The notes under the pieces were generated by a model. That model saw only the letters and a list, made by a program, of their open reading frames with translations. It did not search any database and was not told the origin of the DNA. Below are positions 37,543 to 49,944 of a stretch of DNA of 64,000 bases, in pieces. A program made the position numbers and the translations under genes. Location of the stretch: NCBI RefSeq assembly GCF_021018895.1, contig NC_079382.1:14579001-14643000 (forward strand), in the 5' to 3' direction. Position 1 is the stretch's first letter. Each line of letters begins with the position of its first letter. The DNA is from Seriola aureovittata. Its lineage: Eukaryota; Chordata; Actinopteri; Carangiformes; Carangidae.

Positions 37543-39489
37543 GATGGTCATTTAAGATGCTTTCACAAGCCTGCACACTGTTGTTTTTGTGCCCGCTGTA
37601 TTGGATATGGTTCAATTTGCAGTCAGTGACTAACTGGTTGACATAGTGGAGCATTTAGCAGCTAAATCCAGCTACAATAAAGCTTATTCATCAGGTGGCC
37701 GGAAGGACAACTCCAAATGAATGATAATGTTGCTTTATGTCGGATGTGTGAATAAGCAACTGTTTGTTTTTTGTATTGCAGATCAAGTCATTTACATTAA
37801 GTTTAGGGTAGTTTTGGATATGGTTAAGGCTTTGGTTGTGGTTTCTGTGCATGTCCAACAAATAAAACTTTCCCTCTTAAATAAATGTAAAGACTCTCTC
37901 TGTACATCCGGTTATTTCAAGACAGGCTCCTTGTATATGCTAACAGATGCTGTGTTGCACGAGTGTTATAAGTGACACATCCGTTTCATGCCTGTGCAGG
38001 TGACCTCCCCTGACTGGTTAGTGCAGCTGTTGCTCAGTTTTGATAGCGGGTCTGATAACAGCTTGCACATAATGCGTCTTGTATAATCATAACAGCCCGA
38101 CGAGCGGCTCGAGATAGAGAGCTGATGTGGGTTTGAGGGGAAGAAAAGGAGCGAGATAGCGTTCCGCTAAGTGACTTGTTTATTGTGATGAACACTGATG
38201 GAGACCGTGATACCCCAAGTCTTTGTTTGGATTTGTCTTCACCCCTCACACACACCCACACAGAGCTCGTGAGGACACATGCGAGTACTGTATGTTTCCT
38301 TAACACCACCCTCACGTGTAAGAGCAGGCATTTAAGTCTTTCACTTCCTCTGACTTTTATCTACATATGTTCATATACACATAACCCACTGAACCAAACA
38401 AGCCCTTGGCCCTAGTGAACCCTGCAAAACCCTCCTGGAGGTCAATGAGCTCTTTTTAGCACACCCCCTACCTCCTCCTTCCTCTGCCCGTCTTTATCTC
38501 CCTGCATTTGTTTTGATCCTCAGGGGTCATTAGCCAGACTAAATGTTTGTCTGCTCACAAAGGGAGATGGTTAATATGTTTCAACGCATCCATTTGTCCG
38601 CTCTCTTGTCTCTGGCTGCGTGTCGTGTGAAAGGGGAGATCAGTGTCTCAACTGGCATTTCAGGACTTACAAGCATTTCAGCACCTCCGGCAGGAGAGAT
38701 CTTCAGTGCGTCTTTGTGTGTATGTGTTAACTTGTGTGCATTTGTGTGTGCATGTATGTGTGTATGTGTGTGTCTGTGTGTGTCTAAATACATTCCTCCT
38801 CTAGGGTTGGGTTCCCAGCCTGCTGGTCGATATATCACCCCTGACATCATCAATGTGCAGTTTGGAGGAGAAAGAAAATGGAAAGGTTTCACTTCCTGCA
38901 AACATGCTCTGTCCTGTCAGTCGGCTCCAGTCAGATTAGCATGATTTATGAGAATTAGGAATGGGCTGAAGAGAGGAGAAGAGAGGACAAGTAAGGAGAA
39001 GTGAAGTTCATTCAGTCCTGCAACAATAATTATTTTCTTGCTGGGCGAGAAGGAGGAAACCAAGGCCATAAATTTGAGGTGAATGTTTGTGTTGACAGGA
39101 AGTGGTGTCGTTGGCAGCGTTTTAATGATATCACTGGTGGTTTGCTGAACCCCGGCCTTAAAACAGGAAGTCAGCAGTCCAGAGAAATGGCCGTCCTAAC
39201 AGCGTTTAGCTATCACTGGGCAAAGGATCCATTTGTCTCTGTGATGAGTGATTCTTTCCTCCTGTGTCGGACCCTCCTGTGGTATTCAGAGCACCAGGTT
39301 CCGCTCATAATTTTAGCCCTCATGATGTGTCACATCTGTTGACACTGCATACGTGACCCGAATTTCTTTGTGTGGTATGTGTTTGTGTGTGTGTGTATAT
39401 ATGTATATTTATATATATATATGTGTGTGTGTGCATGTTTGTGCTGTGTAGATTTATGTGAGAAGGAGCAGCTGTACAGTTGTAGTGGT

Positions 39490-39675
39490 CAGTGGTGGAA
39501 GATGTACTCAGATCTTTGACTTAAAGTAAAAGTAGCAATACCACAGTGTAGAAGTACTCTGTTACAAGTCCTGCATTCAAGTTATCGCATAAAAAAATAC
39601 TTTTAATACAAAAAATACAGGTATTAGAGTAGAGTGTTAGAAATACTAATAGTTGAAGAAGTAATTTTGAAGTTG
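39490..39675 (+). repeat. CAGTGGTGGAAG-type dispersed repeat (hAT-like MITE fragment)
   Basis: It starts CAGTGGTGGAAGATGTACTC, then TTAAAGTAAAAGTAGCAATA, CACAGTGTAGAAGTACTCTG and GTCCTGCATTCAAG, a series common in perciform genomes. The expected inverted CCACCACTG end is not found downstream, so the copy is truncated or strongly eroded beyond about 39.67 kb. Confidence 0.65.
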
Positions 39676-40660
39676 AAACTCTATTCAGGTGCCCAGCAAG
39701 GATACAATCAAAATATCATACACTTATATTACTGACTACATGGAGGGTCCCAACTGCCTAATTTGTCTTTGTTCAGTTGACTTTTATTCTACATCTCTCT
39801 CTTGCTTCAATTCACTTCATAAAATGCATATGTAAAAGTACCAAACATGTTACACAGTTTTTAATAAGGAAGAAAGCTAATAAAGAAATAATAAAGATTA
39901 AAAAAAGATGTACGGATGAGATGCACAGTACATGTTAGTTAAAATGGTAGCAAATAAATATAGTAATGAACTGTGCTACATATGATTATTAAAACATAGA
40001 GCTTATTACACTGCCATGGAAGGTTGCTGTTAATCTGCACATCCGCCTTTGTGCGCAGAGTTGTTACATTGCATAGGAATGTTGTATAATAGCATGTTGT
40101 GTAATAGATATTTTCACATGTCATGATTAATTAATGAAGGCTCAAATCCATTTAGCTGCTTCAGTTTCAGGGTCCTAGTGTTGTTCATGCCGCCTCACTG
40201 TCACGGCTTAGTGGGACAGTTAAGTGGAACGGAGCTGTTGTTAATGTCATCAGTGAAACTTGCGGTCTTTCCGCTATGACAAGTTAAAATGTGTTCCGTG
40301 AAAAAACGGCTGGCCACGCCGCCTTATGGAGTTATGAGTGTGTGTGTGTGCGCGCGCACGCTTCCAGTCTCACCCCTCGTTATTTGATTAGGTATATACA
40401 GTAATCCGTATGTTGTGAAATGTCGTTTGCTCTTTATGCAGCATGAGGAGAGTAAACGGGCCAACGCGATGAAGTCATGAAACCATACCATGCAGACATT
40501 TAACACATGACCAAAAAAAAAAAATAGGAGGTTGTTTGCATGATTACCTGAATTAATGTGTTGTGTCTAATGTATGTAATAAAATAGGACGTTAATGTGT
40601 GTGGTTAATCCCTTCAAAGGATCAGCAGCACATACCAATGCATGTTCACAGTATGGAACA

Positions 40661-40661
40661 T

Positions 40662-40694
<33 letters not shown>

Positions 40695-40699
40695 TGTGT
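40661..40699 (+). repeat. (GT)n microsatellite
   Basis: GT repeat of about 37 bp. Confidence 0.9.
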
Positions 40700-42973
40700 T
40701 TAAACTCCTCGTTGTTAAAAGGCAGTTACGTCCTAATGAGATGTAAATGACTACAGGAGGTGGTCTCCCACTCACTCAATGGGACGCCTCTCCACCTTTG
40801 AAGTCCTGATTTTGGGGGTCCGGGGGGTTGTCATAGTGATGCTCCCTCGTCCCTCTGACCTTCTCTGGGGCTTTGATTGGAGTATTGACAGGCATGTTGC
40901 AGCCTCCTTCTCTTTCTCCTCTTCGCCTCCTCCCCCTCCTCCCTCCCTCTCTCCCTCCCTCCCACATCGTTTTCCCTTGAGCTTTCTCTCAAGAAAGCTC
41001 TAAGAAATCGGACAGCCTGCCACATCAAGTACCACAGCGGAAAAGTATTGTTCCAAGCAAGAAATGCCAAGTCCCAATAGTGTCAAATTCTTAGATTAGA
41101 ACAGATTTCCTCTGTGAAAGCTTATGCAAAGTACTTTATATTTAGCTGCTTTTGTTTTGAAGGTGTGTTTTGATGTTTTTGGAGGTCAGACTGAAAGCCG
41201 GGGATATAAATAACTGATGCGAGGTACATGAGCAGAAGAGTAGTTAGTATGTAGCTCACAGTTGCACATCCGTCTGTGTGCGTGCACTTAGTGACTTTGA
41301 TTTTCTCCACAAAAGGACAGTCGGCGGTGTCGAAGGGAGAAGAGCAGTGGGCATCGGGTTCAGACTGACCACCAACAAGGTAATCTGCCAGACAGACCAT
41401 GCCGCTCCATCTGTTCAGTCTCTGTGTGTGTATGAATTAGTGTCTGTGGCAATCACAGACGTGTCACCTTCCTGCGTCTGAACCTGAAATCGCCCATCTC
41501 GTCGCAAGACACGTTGATAACACGCACAAGTGGTGAAAAAAAGAAAAGAAAAAAGAGAGGTGGAGAAGTGCAAGAGATTTATGAGAAAAATAAGGAACGG
41601 GGAGAACAATACTGTGACCACAGGGACACAGTGTTCCTGCAGCCACCCATGGCCCAGCAGATCTTGTCCTGTCTTGTCATCATTGATCATGCTTAGCTGT
41701 CAATTGATGTGAATCTGTTAGAATGGAAGGTCTTTGTGAGATGAATTCCTGACAGGCACCAGTAGCCTACAGGCCTGTGACCTTTGTCCCCTCCGCAAGG
41801 TCAACACCCCCCACCCCCAGAAAAAGAAAAAAAAAGTTACTTGACAAACACCCCCCCCTCCCCAGGCCTCAATCATGTGGTCCTCTAATAAATTAAGCTG
41901 CATCTTACATTCTTCTGGTGTGAGGTCACACTAAAGTTTCCTCCGGGGGTTTCTCTCTTGAATGACTGCTGCGCGCTTCCTCCTCATCATCATCATCATC
42001 ATGCCGAAATGTCCGTGCCCCTCGCTTTTTAGTATGAGCATTTGGTATTTGATTAACAAGCTTTGATTTATTGTTCTGCCCGCCCGCCATGTCATAAATA
42101 GGGAGGGTGTATCCAACAGGGTCTGTAACTTCAGCAGGTGTAATGCAGGTGTCGCATTGGTCATGTGCAAAACTTCAACTGCAATTATGTGGATAATTTT
42201 GTGTATAATATGAATGCCTTTGAGAAAACTTGTTTGTGCCATTTGTATGATTCACTGCATCTTAGCCTCTGGAGTTCTGTATATGATCAGATCGTTTTAA
42301 AATGTTGGGAATTAATCCTTGGTTTTTGTAGAATTGTCCAATATCCGTGTTCTTGTCTGGCGATCGGGTTAGAAAAATACACACAAACTCATCAGTGTCC
42401 CCTTTTCCTTTCGCTTTCCACTGCTGTATGGGCGTCACGAGTTGAGACAGTGTTGAAGGTGACTGTGATTACACAGTGTGGCGCTTAGGTGGGAGGGTTT
42501 GTGACTGGACAAATGTGAAACAGGGCGTTGCAGAAAAAGAATGTGTTCAGCAAACTCTCCCTGGGTAAATACAGCTTAACAAGACTCGTTCCACCTCCTT
42601 GGTTTGCTGTTGTGTCTGTCAGAGAAAAAAAAAAGCACCATAAAATTTACCTCATTAGGGTGCCAGGAGTGAGTTGTTGTCTGAGTGCCATTGACAAAGA
42701 GGCCTGATAGGGCTGTACCTCAGTAACGCCATAATATTCTGCAAACAGATGAGGTCAGTCGGACTATAATGTGCAGCTTTAGAAAGCGTTGCCAGGAATG
42801 AAAAACATGCACTTGGAAAAGAGCACTGATAAGAAGTATCCCAGACAAACCCTTTCAGCCTCAGTACCCCTGACTGCAAAGTAATGTAAAGTAACATGCA
42901 ATAAATTCTAACGTCCTTGAACATTTCATTGCCATTCGCCCTGACCATGCAAGCTCACGTCCTCTGAGCAGAC

Positions 42974-42974
<1 letters not shown>

Positions 42975-43008
<34 letters not shown>
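42975..43008 (+). repeat. (GT)n microsatellite
   Basis: GT repeat of 16-17 units. Confidence 0.9.
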
Positions 43009-43011
<3 letters not shown>

Positions 43012-45180
43012 CCCATATGATTTACATAAGGCCGGAGAGACCCATAATCACACTTTGTAATCGCTGTGCTAAATTTAACATGGGGGATAAGAGGAAATCA
43101 GGCCCAAATCAAAGGCTTTGTTATCTGCTCAGTGCTTATGATGTAGATTATGAAACAGCACGGTGATCTGATAAACATATGGGCAAGGAGCAGGGCGAAA
43201 ACATCTGCACGCCTGCTGGCCACACAGTAGCAAGGAAAACTTTATCCCATTGCCAGCCTTTAATGAAAAAGAGGAAGTCGGCTGAAAAGGGAAATGCAGA
43301 CACGAAATTAGCGTGTGTGAGTGTGTGTGTGAGTTTCTAGTAAACCTCTTGGCTATGACTCGCTTGGCAACGGGATGAGGAAACAGTCCCTGAGTTACCT
43401 CGGGGACCGACTGTGTGCTTGAGTGGAGGAAAGAAAGGAGGAGGGGGTGGGGGGGTTGGTTGCTGGGGGTTTGGGTGAAGGGGTGGGTGGTGAGGACTTG
43501 GATGGAGGGAGAACAGGAAGAGAGATCGCCTATGGCAACCGGGACTTCCTGTCAGATCCAGGTCAGTAAGTTGCAGCGTGACACTAGGGGGGGAAATGGT
43601 CTGTAATCGCAATAATCAACGTGATTAGCGTGAGCAAGCTGCAGCCCCAGACCTCAGTCTGCCACCCAGGCTGCTGCTGGCCTGCGAGCACCCTCAGCGA
43701 CGCTGCATGGGAACGGTAGAGGTGGGAGTAGAGGAGACTCGTACAGAAAGTCGATGCTCTGAAAGTTGAGGGAGAAAAACAGTAAGAGAGAAGACTGTGG
43801 CTAAGGAGGAGCAGAGATCAATTTTAGTCCACAAGTTCAAAATTTGTGACCTTGTGTAGAATATTTAAATATTTGAATTGTGGGAAAGAGAGCAACGGAG
43901 CAGTGCTGTGTCACAAACAAATAGCTCCCCCTCGGGAAACAAACTCCAGACGGTGTAAAAACAATTCCACTTTTACTGTATGTCACAGCCCCCCTTTTAG
44001 CAGCAGTAATGACTCAGTCGGATCTAATATGGATATGAACAAGGCTTCTTGGCTCTGGAGGCAAATATGAAAATGCGTTTTGGATGCGACCTCAAGGAAG
44101 GGGCGTGGCACTCGTGGTGGACACCATCTAATTCCTGCAGTTGGCAGTTTGTTGTGGTGTTAGACAGCCTGCTGATTCACTGGGTAAAAAAATATCTACA
44201 ACCCACAAAGTGTAAAATGAGCAGAAGATGAATGTATGCAACGAAAAAGAATGTTTCATTATAAAATAGCAAATGGTAAAAAAAAAGAAAAAGGGGGAGT
44301 AAAGAGAATAAAGCAGCCTTACGCCCTGCAGCATCTATGTTCTAAATCCGGTCAGTGAGTGGTGATTTGTCAGTGAGTCAGCGTTCTTCAAGTATCCATC
44401 TCTTTGTGTCTAAACAGGCTGTCAGTCACCGCGCTGGCACTTCCTGTTTACCTGTCCCATTGACCTCCTCTTTGGAGAGCCACCGGTGCTGAGTGCTCCG
44501 GGCAGCCCCGAGGACAAGCACTCACACGGCCAGCTTCAAAGTTAAGGCAAAGTTTACCCAGAGTTGAGCTTCCACAGGCTGCCCTGCTGTCCACCAGGGT
44601 TTGTGTGTTCAGATAAGAAGGCTGCTTCCTGGTCCAAACATACACACACAAAGAGAAAAGAAAGACAGACGGACAGAAAGAAAGAAAAAAAAAAGAGGGG
44701 AGGGGGGCTGGGAGGCAAACTGTGAATCGTTATCACAGGTATCATTTGTTTGAGAAGTGACTCAGTGATTTGGAAAGAGAGTGATTGTGTGCGAGTTTGT
44801 TTTGGGATTTTGCTTGATGGACATTGTGCTGCCTGTGCTACTGTTTCAGTGAGATTAAATGACATGTTTTTCATTATATCTATATCCATTTTAGCTTCCA
44901 CAATGTAGTCTTTTCATTTTTCAAGTATAGGGTTATGTTGGTGGTTGACTAGTTCAAGATGCTGCGAATCCCACTTGGATTCAGGCAGAAATGTTCTTGT
45001 GCACAAAAGATATTAACGTGTGTGAAAAGATGCACACATCCCATACAATTATATATCACAATTTTTCATTGAGCTTAGCCTCACTGTTTATTGTTCACTC
45101 AGTTTACATCATATCAGAACTGTAATAAAGTGACTGTGGCTCCGTCCACAGCAGCACAGCGCTCAGCCTCTGCGCAGGTA

Positions 45181-45240
45181 CTCCACGGCTGCTTCTCCAC
45201 GGCTGCTTCTCCACGGCTGCTTCTCCACGGCTGCTTCTCC
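45181..45240 (+). repeat. 14-bp tandem repeat, 4.3 copies
   Basis: The unit CTCCACGGCTGCTT is repeated without mismatch, ending in CTCC. Confidence 0.95.
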
Positions 45241-46814
45241 AAACTGGGTGGGCGTCGTGCAGGTAATACACTGACTGTAGACAAAAACCTCACACAACCC
45301 AGCGTCAAATAAGCACAGCAATGCAAACCAAAAGATTTTCTACTGCTGCTGCTTCACATTAAAAGCATTCCCCCGGTGAAACAGAGGGTGGCTTTTATTG
45401 TAAAGCAGCCCCAGGAAATGTGGTCTAATAGTCCACGAGGTTAGTCATAACTGCTAATCGCTCATCAAAAACATGTCCACAGAACAAGACGACAGTCAGT
45501 GGATCCCTTTTATTTACTGCAGAGGAGTGAAAGAACATGAAGGACCAACCACAGTGAGCAGTTAGCTGACGCCTTACACCACAGAGTTAGAGATGACAGG
45601 CTGCACAACTCCAGCTTGTGCAACATACAAACCAATTCTGTTGTTTTTGACTCTTCTTTTTTAAAACATGAGTTTGTTTGGTTGCGCTGGAAACTTGTAT
45701 ACAGATGCTATTCTTTTGTATTTCTGACAAAGTAGCTGCTCAAGAGGAGCTCTAGTATAAACCACATTTGGTGTTACCATGGTACCCACAGATGTTGCCA
45801 AATCAACCAGGACTGATATCTTACAGATAACACTTCTAACGAGAAACCACTCTTTTAAAAGAAAACCACAATCAATTGAATAAATAAATACACTAACAAA
45901 ACAAAACAAAAAAACGATTGAAAAATAGAATAACACAAACAAATAAAACCATAAACAACATAATAAAGACAAAATAAAAAATAAAAAAAAGTAATAAGAT
46001 AAAAAGTTTCAAACGAGAACTCAACATTTGTTTAATGACAATCTTTTATGTGACATCATGGACAGAAGCAGCGATGTTTGATTTCACCTCAGCAGCTTTT
46101 GTTCTGACATAGAATACAAATAATGTGAAGTTTGTCATAAAGTAGTGGTAGTAGTGTCCTTCTTGAGGTAACTGTTCACGCTTAAGCATTTAACCTATTG
46201 CAGTTAATACAGAAATCCCACAGATGGACGGTCCCAGTGCGTGACCACCATCAGATCCTATGGAATCCGGTGCTGACCGCACAATGAACTGGGAACATAA
46301 TGGCTGTTCTGTTGCTGCCATCTCTCAATGTAATGGTACTGTAAACCAACAGCCCCTTGAGCCACATTGCCTCGCTGCCTTGGTATTTCTACAACAAATT
46401 AGAGAGGCAAACTTAAATATTGGGTCGTCTGTCAACATGATGGGTGAAAGGAAAAAAGAGGCAATTTAGGCCTAATGTATTTCAATTAGTGGCTGGCTTC
46501 TAAAGGAAAAGCGGACTTCCGCATAAAGAAACATGTCTACACTTGGGTCATCAGTGAGGGGGTTTCTGTGGGTGTTTGGGGTTATGGGAGGCTGTAAGCA
46601 TAAATAAGGCCTTGTGGCTATTAGCAAATGAGCAGTAATGTCCCCTGACTGATGGTGATAATGATGCAGTGGACAGGACATTGGATTTTGATTGGACCCT
46701 GTCTGTGAACGGGCCCCAGTCCACACAGGAAGTGCTTGTTTGTTTCAAGCAGCACTGTTTCCTGCTAACAGGCTGTGTGGGTGTGTGTATGTTTTCCACT
46801 GCGATAATCAGGAC

Positions 46815-46957
<143 letters not shown>

Positions 46958-47586
46958 TGTGAGCATGTGCGCCTACCTTACTGCGCAGTTTGCCTCCTAT
47001 GGCTGCCGGTTCAAAGCGCTGCTGCTCGCCAGGGCGGAAGCTCCTCACAACCAAGAGTGAGATCACCGTGTGTCCAACAAGGGACTTCCTCCCCACACAG
47101 GAAGTGGAGGCGCAGCTGAGAGGGAAAGGGCTCTTCCTCTGCCACCCCCGCTCCTCCTGCTCTTCCCGTGTCCTCCTCCATGATCCGTGTTTTGTCTCAG
47201 GAATGAGATAAAGCATTGCTCTCTCGCTCTCTCTGACCAAGCAGGAAGTGCAGCCTGCTTTGTTTACGTAACACATGTCCTCTCTCTCTCCCGCCAAAGC
47301 CACCCAAAAGGCCTCTGGGAAACGGGAATCCCCAGACTTCATATCCTCGAATTTGTCAAGTGGACATCCATCACGGATTGACAGAGCAGTGTGTCTGCAT
47401 GTGTACATGGGGGACAGACCTACTGGGGGAGAGAAGAGAAGGAGAACAGAAGAACATCTGTGCTAGTGTTGATGACTCTTTCCTGAGATGGTTTTCCCTC
47501 TACTTAAGTTGACCCCTGTTGGAGCTGAGGGACTGGACATGCTGTTGTTCAACAGCTCCTGTCATTTCCCAGTCTTACCGTTGGGC

Positions 47587-47627
47587 TTGGGCACTTATCT
47601 GTCTGCACATGATTTCAATAGTGAACA
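47587..47627 (+). repeat. 41-bp direct duplicate, copy 1
   Basis: It is identical over 41 bp to 49022-49062 (from TTGGGCACTTATCTG to CAATAGTGAACA). Flanks differ. Confidence 0.9.
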
Positions 47628-48059
47628 TTTGCGCTCAATGCAGACTTGAAGCTGGGAGATATGAATGCCACCAGTGATGGATATCACACTGTGTGTCTGT
47701 GTGTGCCTTGTTTTGTGGGGGAGATGTGCGCACTCATGAGGCTCATGTGACCGGGTGAGGGTCCACAGAGAGTGGGTCTATCTATCTGAGGCCCCCGGAA
47801 GACTGCCCGATGGCCATTATGGAACGAATGAAGATTTGTGAGTGTGTGAAAGTGAAGTGGATATTAAGTCCACTGGAGGCGCGACGGGATGAGTGTGTTT
47901 GTGTCTGTGGATTTTCTGTGAGTGTCCAAAGCACATACATGTCCTGGTGCTAAATGCTCAAACCAAATATTATCTGATTTTCTAACAAAATGAATCATTT
48001 AATTACAAATAACTGCAGAAATAAGATGATTACTTTGGGGTGACATTGAAAATGGAAAA

Positions 48060-48312
48060 ACTCAACAGTTCATTATTATAATGAAATGAAGGACAGAAGA
48101 AAAATTAATAATAAAATGGGCCCATCACAAGCTCCCAGAGCCCAAAGTGACATCTTGAGATTCCTCATGTTGTCTGACCAACTGTCCAAAACCCCCAAAA
48201 CATCCCATTTATAATGATATAAAAATAAGACAAGCAGCAAACACTGATATTTGAGAAGACGAAAGAGCAGCAGTTTGGTATTTTTGCTTGATGAATTAAT
48301 TAAACAACTTAA
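48060..48312 (+). repeat. MITE-family copy A (CCCATCACAAGCTCCCAGAG type)
   Basis: CCCATCACAAGCTCCCAGAG, CCCAAAGTGACATCTTGAG, CAACTGTCCAAAACCCC and GATATTTGAGAAG follow the same order as in the 55-kb copy and in a repeat very frequent in teleosts (ends of the CTAACAATTATTTTCAT type). Boundaries are approximate because its ends are eroded. Confidence 0.55.
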
Positions 48313-48518
48313 CTGTATCAAAGCTGGTGATTCATTTCCTATTACTTATTGAATCTAAATTTAGCTGTAAATCTAAGAAATTTACTGTATCTAATCCTGT
48401 CGAATTACGTGTGTACAAGTATGTCTGTCTATGGTTTCTTCTTTTGGATCTATAGGTTCAGGACTGTAAAATGTTTGTATGTGGCACGAGGGTTCTCTCA
48501 CTTTGCAGGAGAGCCTAC

Positions 48519-48552
48519 CCTGGCCCCTGGCCCCTGGCCCCTGGCCCCCTGG
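48519..48552 (+). repeat. 7-bp minisatellite (CCTGGCC)n
   Basis: About five units of CTGGCCC. Confidence 0.85.
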
Positions 48553-48754
48553 CTCTTGCGGCTCTGCAGCTTTGCTCATACAGTGGAGGGTTTGAGTGGC
48601 TGCCATAAGGACTGATGGCCTCAGGACCTGTTGGTAGAGGTCAGTGAGTACAAGAGGCGACAGCTGTAGAAACGCTGGGAGCCCATTGCAGCATGAATAC
48701 TGGCAATTATAGCCAGCATCGCACGCACACATGCACACATGCACGCACAAGCCC

Positions 48755-48755
<1 letters not shown>

Positions 48756-48785
<30 letters not shown>
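48756..48785 (+). repeat. (CA)n microsatellite
   Basis: CA repeat of 15 units. Confidence 0.9.
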
Positions 48786-48787
<2 letters not shown>

Positions 48788-49021
48788 ATCAGATCCTTAT
48801 CTAAAGGATACATTGTTTAGAGGTCGTTGGAGCACCGCCTCACAGGATATAGCCCACTGTTAGAAAGCGTGTCTGTGTTCGTGTTCTTGCTGTATATGAT
48901 TGTATAACACATGATCAAAAAGGTGAGGCTTTTTGTCCCGCTGCTGATTTTTATGGCTCTACGGTACGTGTGCACTGTGCTCGCCCTTGTGTGCACTCCC
49001 ATGCCTCTATAAGGTGCTGGT

Positions 49022-49062
49022 TTGGGCACTTATCTGTCTGCACATGATTTCAATAGTGAACA
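49022..49062 (+). repeat. 41-bp direct duplicate, copy 2, overlapping the left end of the Tc1-like element
   Basis: It is identical to 47587-47627. Its 3' part (ATAGTGAACA) overlaps the left terminus of the Tc1-like remnant. Confidence 0.9.
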
Positions 49063-49944
49063 CTTTATTAAGAACACCCCATAGTAATACTGGCTCCAGG
49101 GTCTCCCTTTGCTCTCCAAACAGCCTCGGTTCTTCATGGCGTGGCTTCAACAAGATGTTGTTGAACCTGCGAGCACTATACGCTTCTGATATTCACAGAC
49201 CTGAAGTGAAGAAGTGTCGTTCAAAAAGTGGCATCAACACTGTGCCCGGGGGGCACTCCCATGTCATGTGAAGAAATATGCCAGGAGTCTTTTAACGTTC
49301 ACAAGGTGCCAGAGGCATCTTCGATAATTTTAATGGGATGTCACGTAAGTCATGTGCACAAGATTCTAATGATTCTGCTGATAGTCAGGTTCCTACTGAG
49401 CCCCAATCTAATAATCTTTTTTACTGGATAGTGGCAGACCTCGAGTACGGGGGCGCCTCTCATTCCAGATGAATTTTGGAAATGGCTGCACCAGCCTGGA
49501 CTTTTCACCCAAGGCGAGTTGGCTTCATGGATTCACGCTGTCCCTACCATCTGTGTGGCTCAGCAGAAATCAAGATTCATCAGACCAGACTTTCCAGTCT
49601 CCAACTGTAGGGTTTTGTTGCTCCTGTGTCCAGTACAGCTTCAGATTTCTGACAGGAGTGGAACCTGACGTGGCCTTCTGCTGTTGTAGCTCCTCTGTCT
49701 CACAATTCAACGTGTTATACATCCTGAGAAACTTTTCTGCTCACCACAGTTGTAAAGAGTGGTTATCTGAGTTACTGTAGCCTTTCTGTCAGCTCTGCCA
49801 GGATTACCTATTCTGATGTTGAAGCTCCTGACCTGTATCTGCATGATTTCATGAATGGCACTGCTGCCACGTGATTGGCTGATTGGATAATTGCTCGAAT
49901 AAGCAGGTGTGCAGGTGTTCCCAACAAAGTGCTCGGTGAGTGTA
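49052..49944 (-). mobile_element. Degenerate, rearranged Tc1-like transposon
   Basis: The right end, read on the minus strand, is TACACTCACCGAGCACTTTG. The left end reads ATAGTGAACACTTTATTAAG. Together they are the inverted ends of a widespread fish Tc1-like element (CACTGAGCACTTTATTAGGAACACC type). Typical internal stretches remain at 49090-49165 and 49485-49800. The middle (about 49180-49470) does not resemble the element and may be foreign or scrambled sequence. At about 0.9 kb it is shorter than an intact copy. Confidence 0.75.
49485..49810 (-). pseudogene. Tc1-like transposase remnant
   Basis: Minus-strand reading gives RADRKATVTQITTLYNCGEQ near 49715-49803, the helix-turn-helix part of this Tc1-like transposase family. 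It is followed by fragments of the DDE region in shifted frames, corresponding to the SDESRFLL-type sequence around 49575. Frame breaks and missing N- and C-terminal parts make it non-functional. Confidence 0.7.

Noticed and set aside
43555..43600. CTCF-like core (CACTAGGGGG)
   Set aside because: It lacks the GC-rich right half of the motif; only a partial match.
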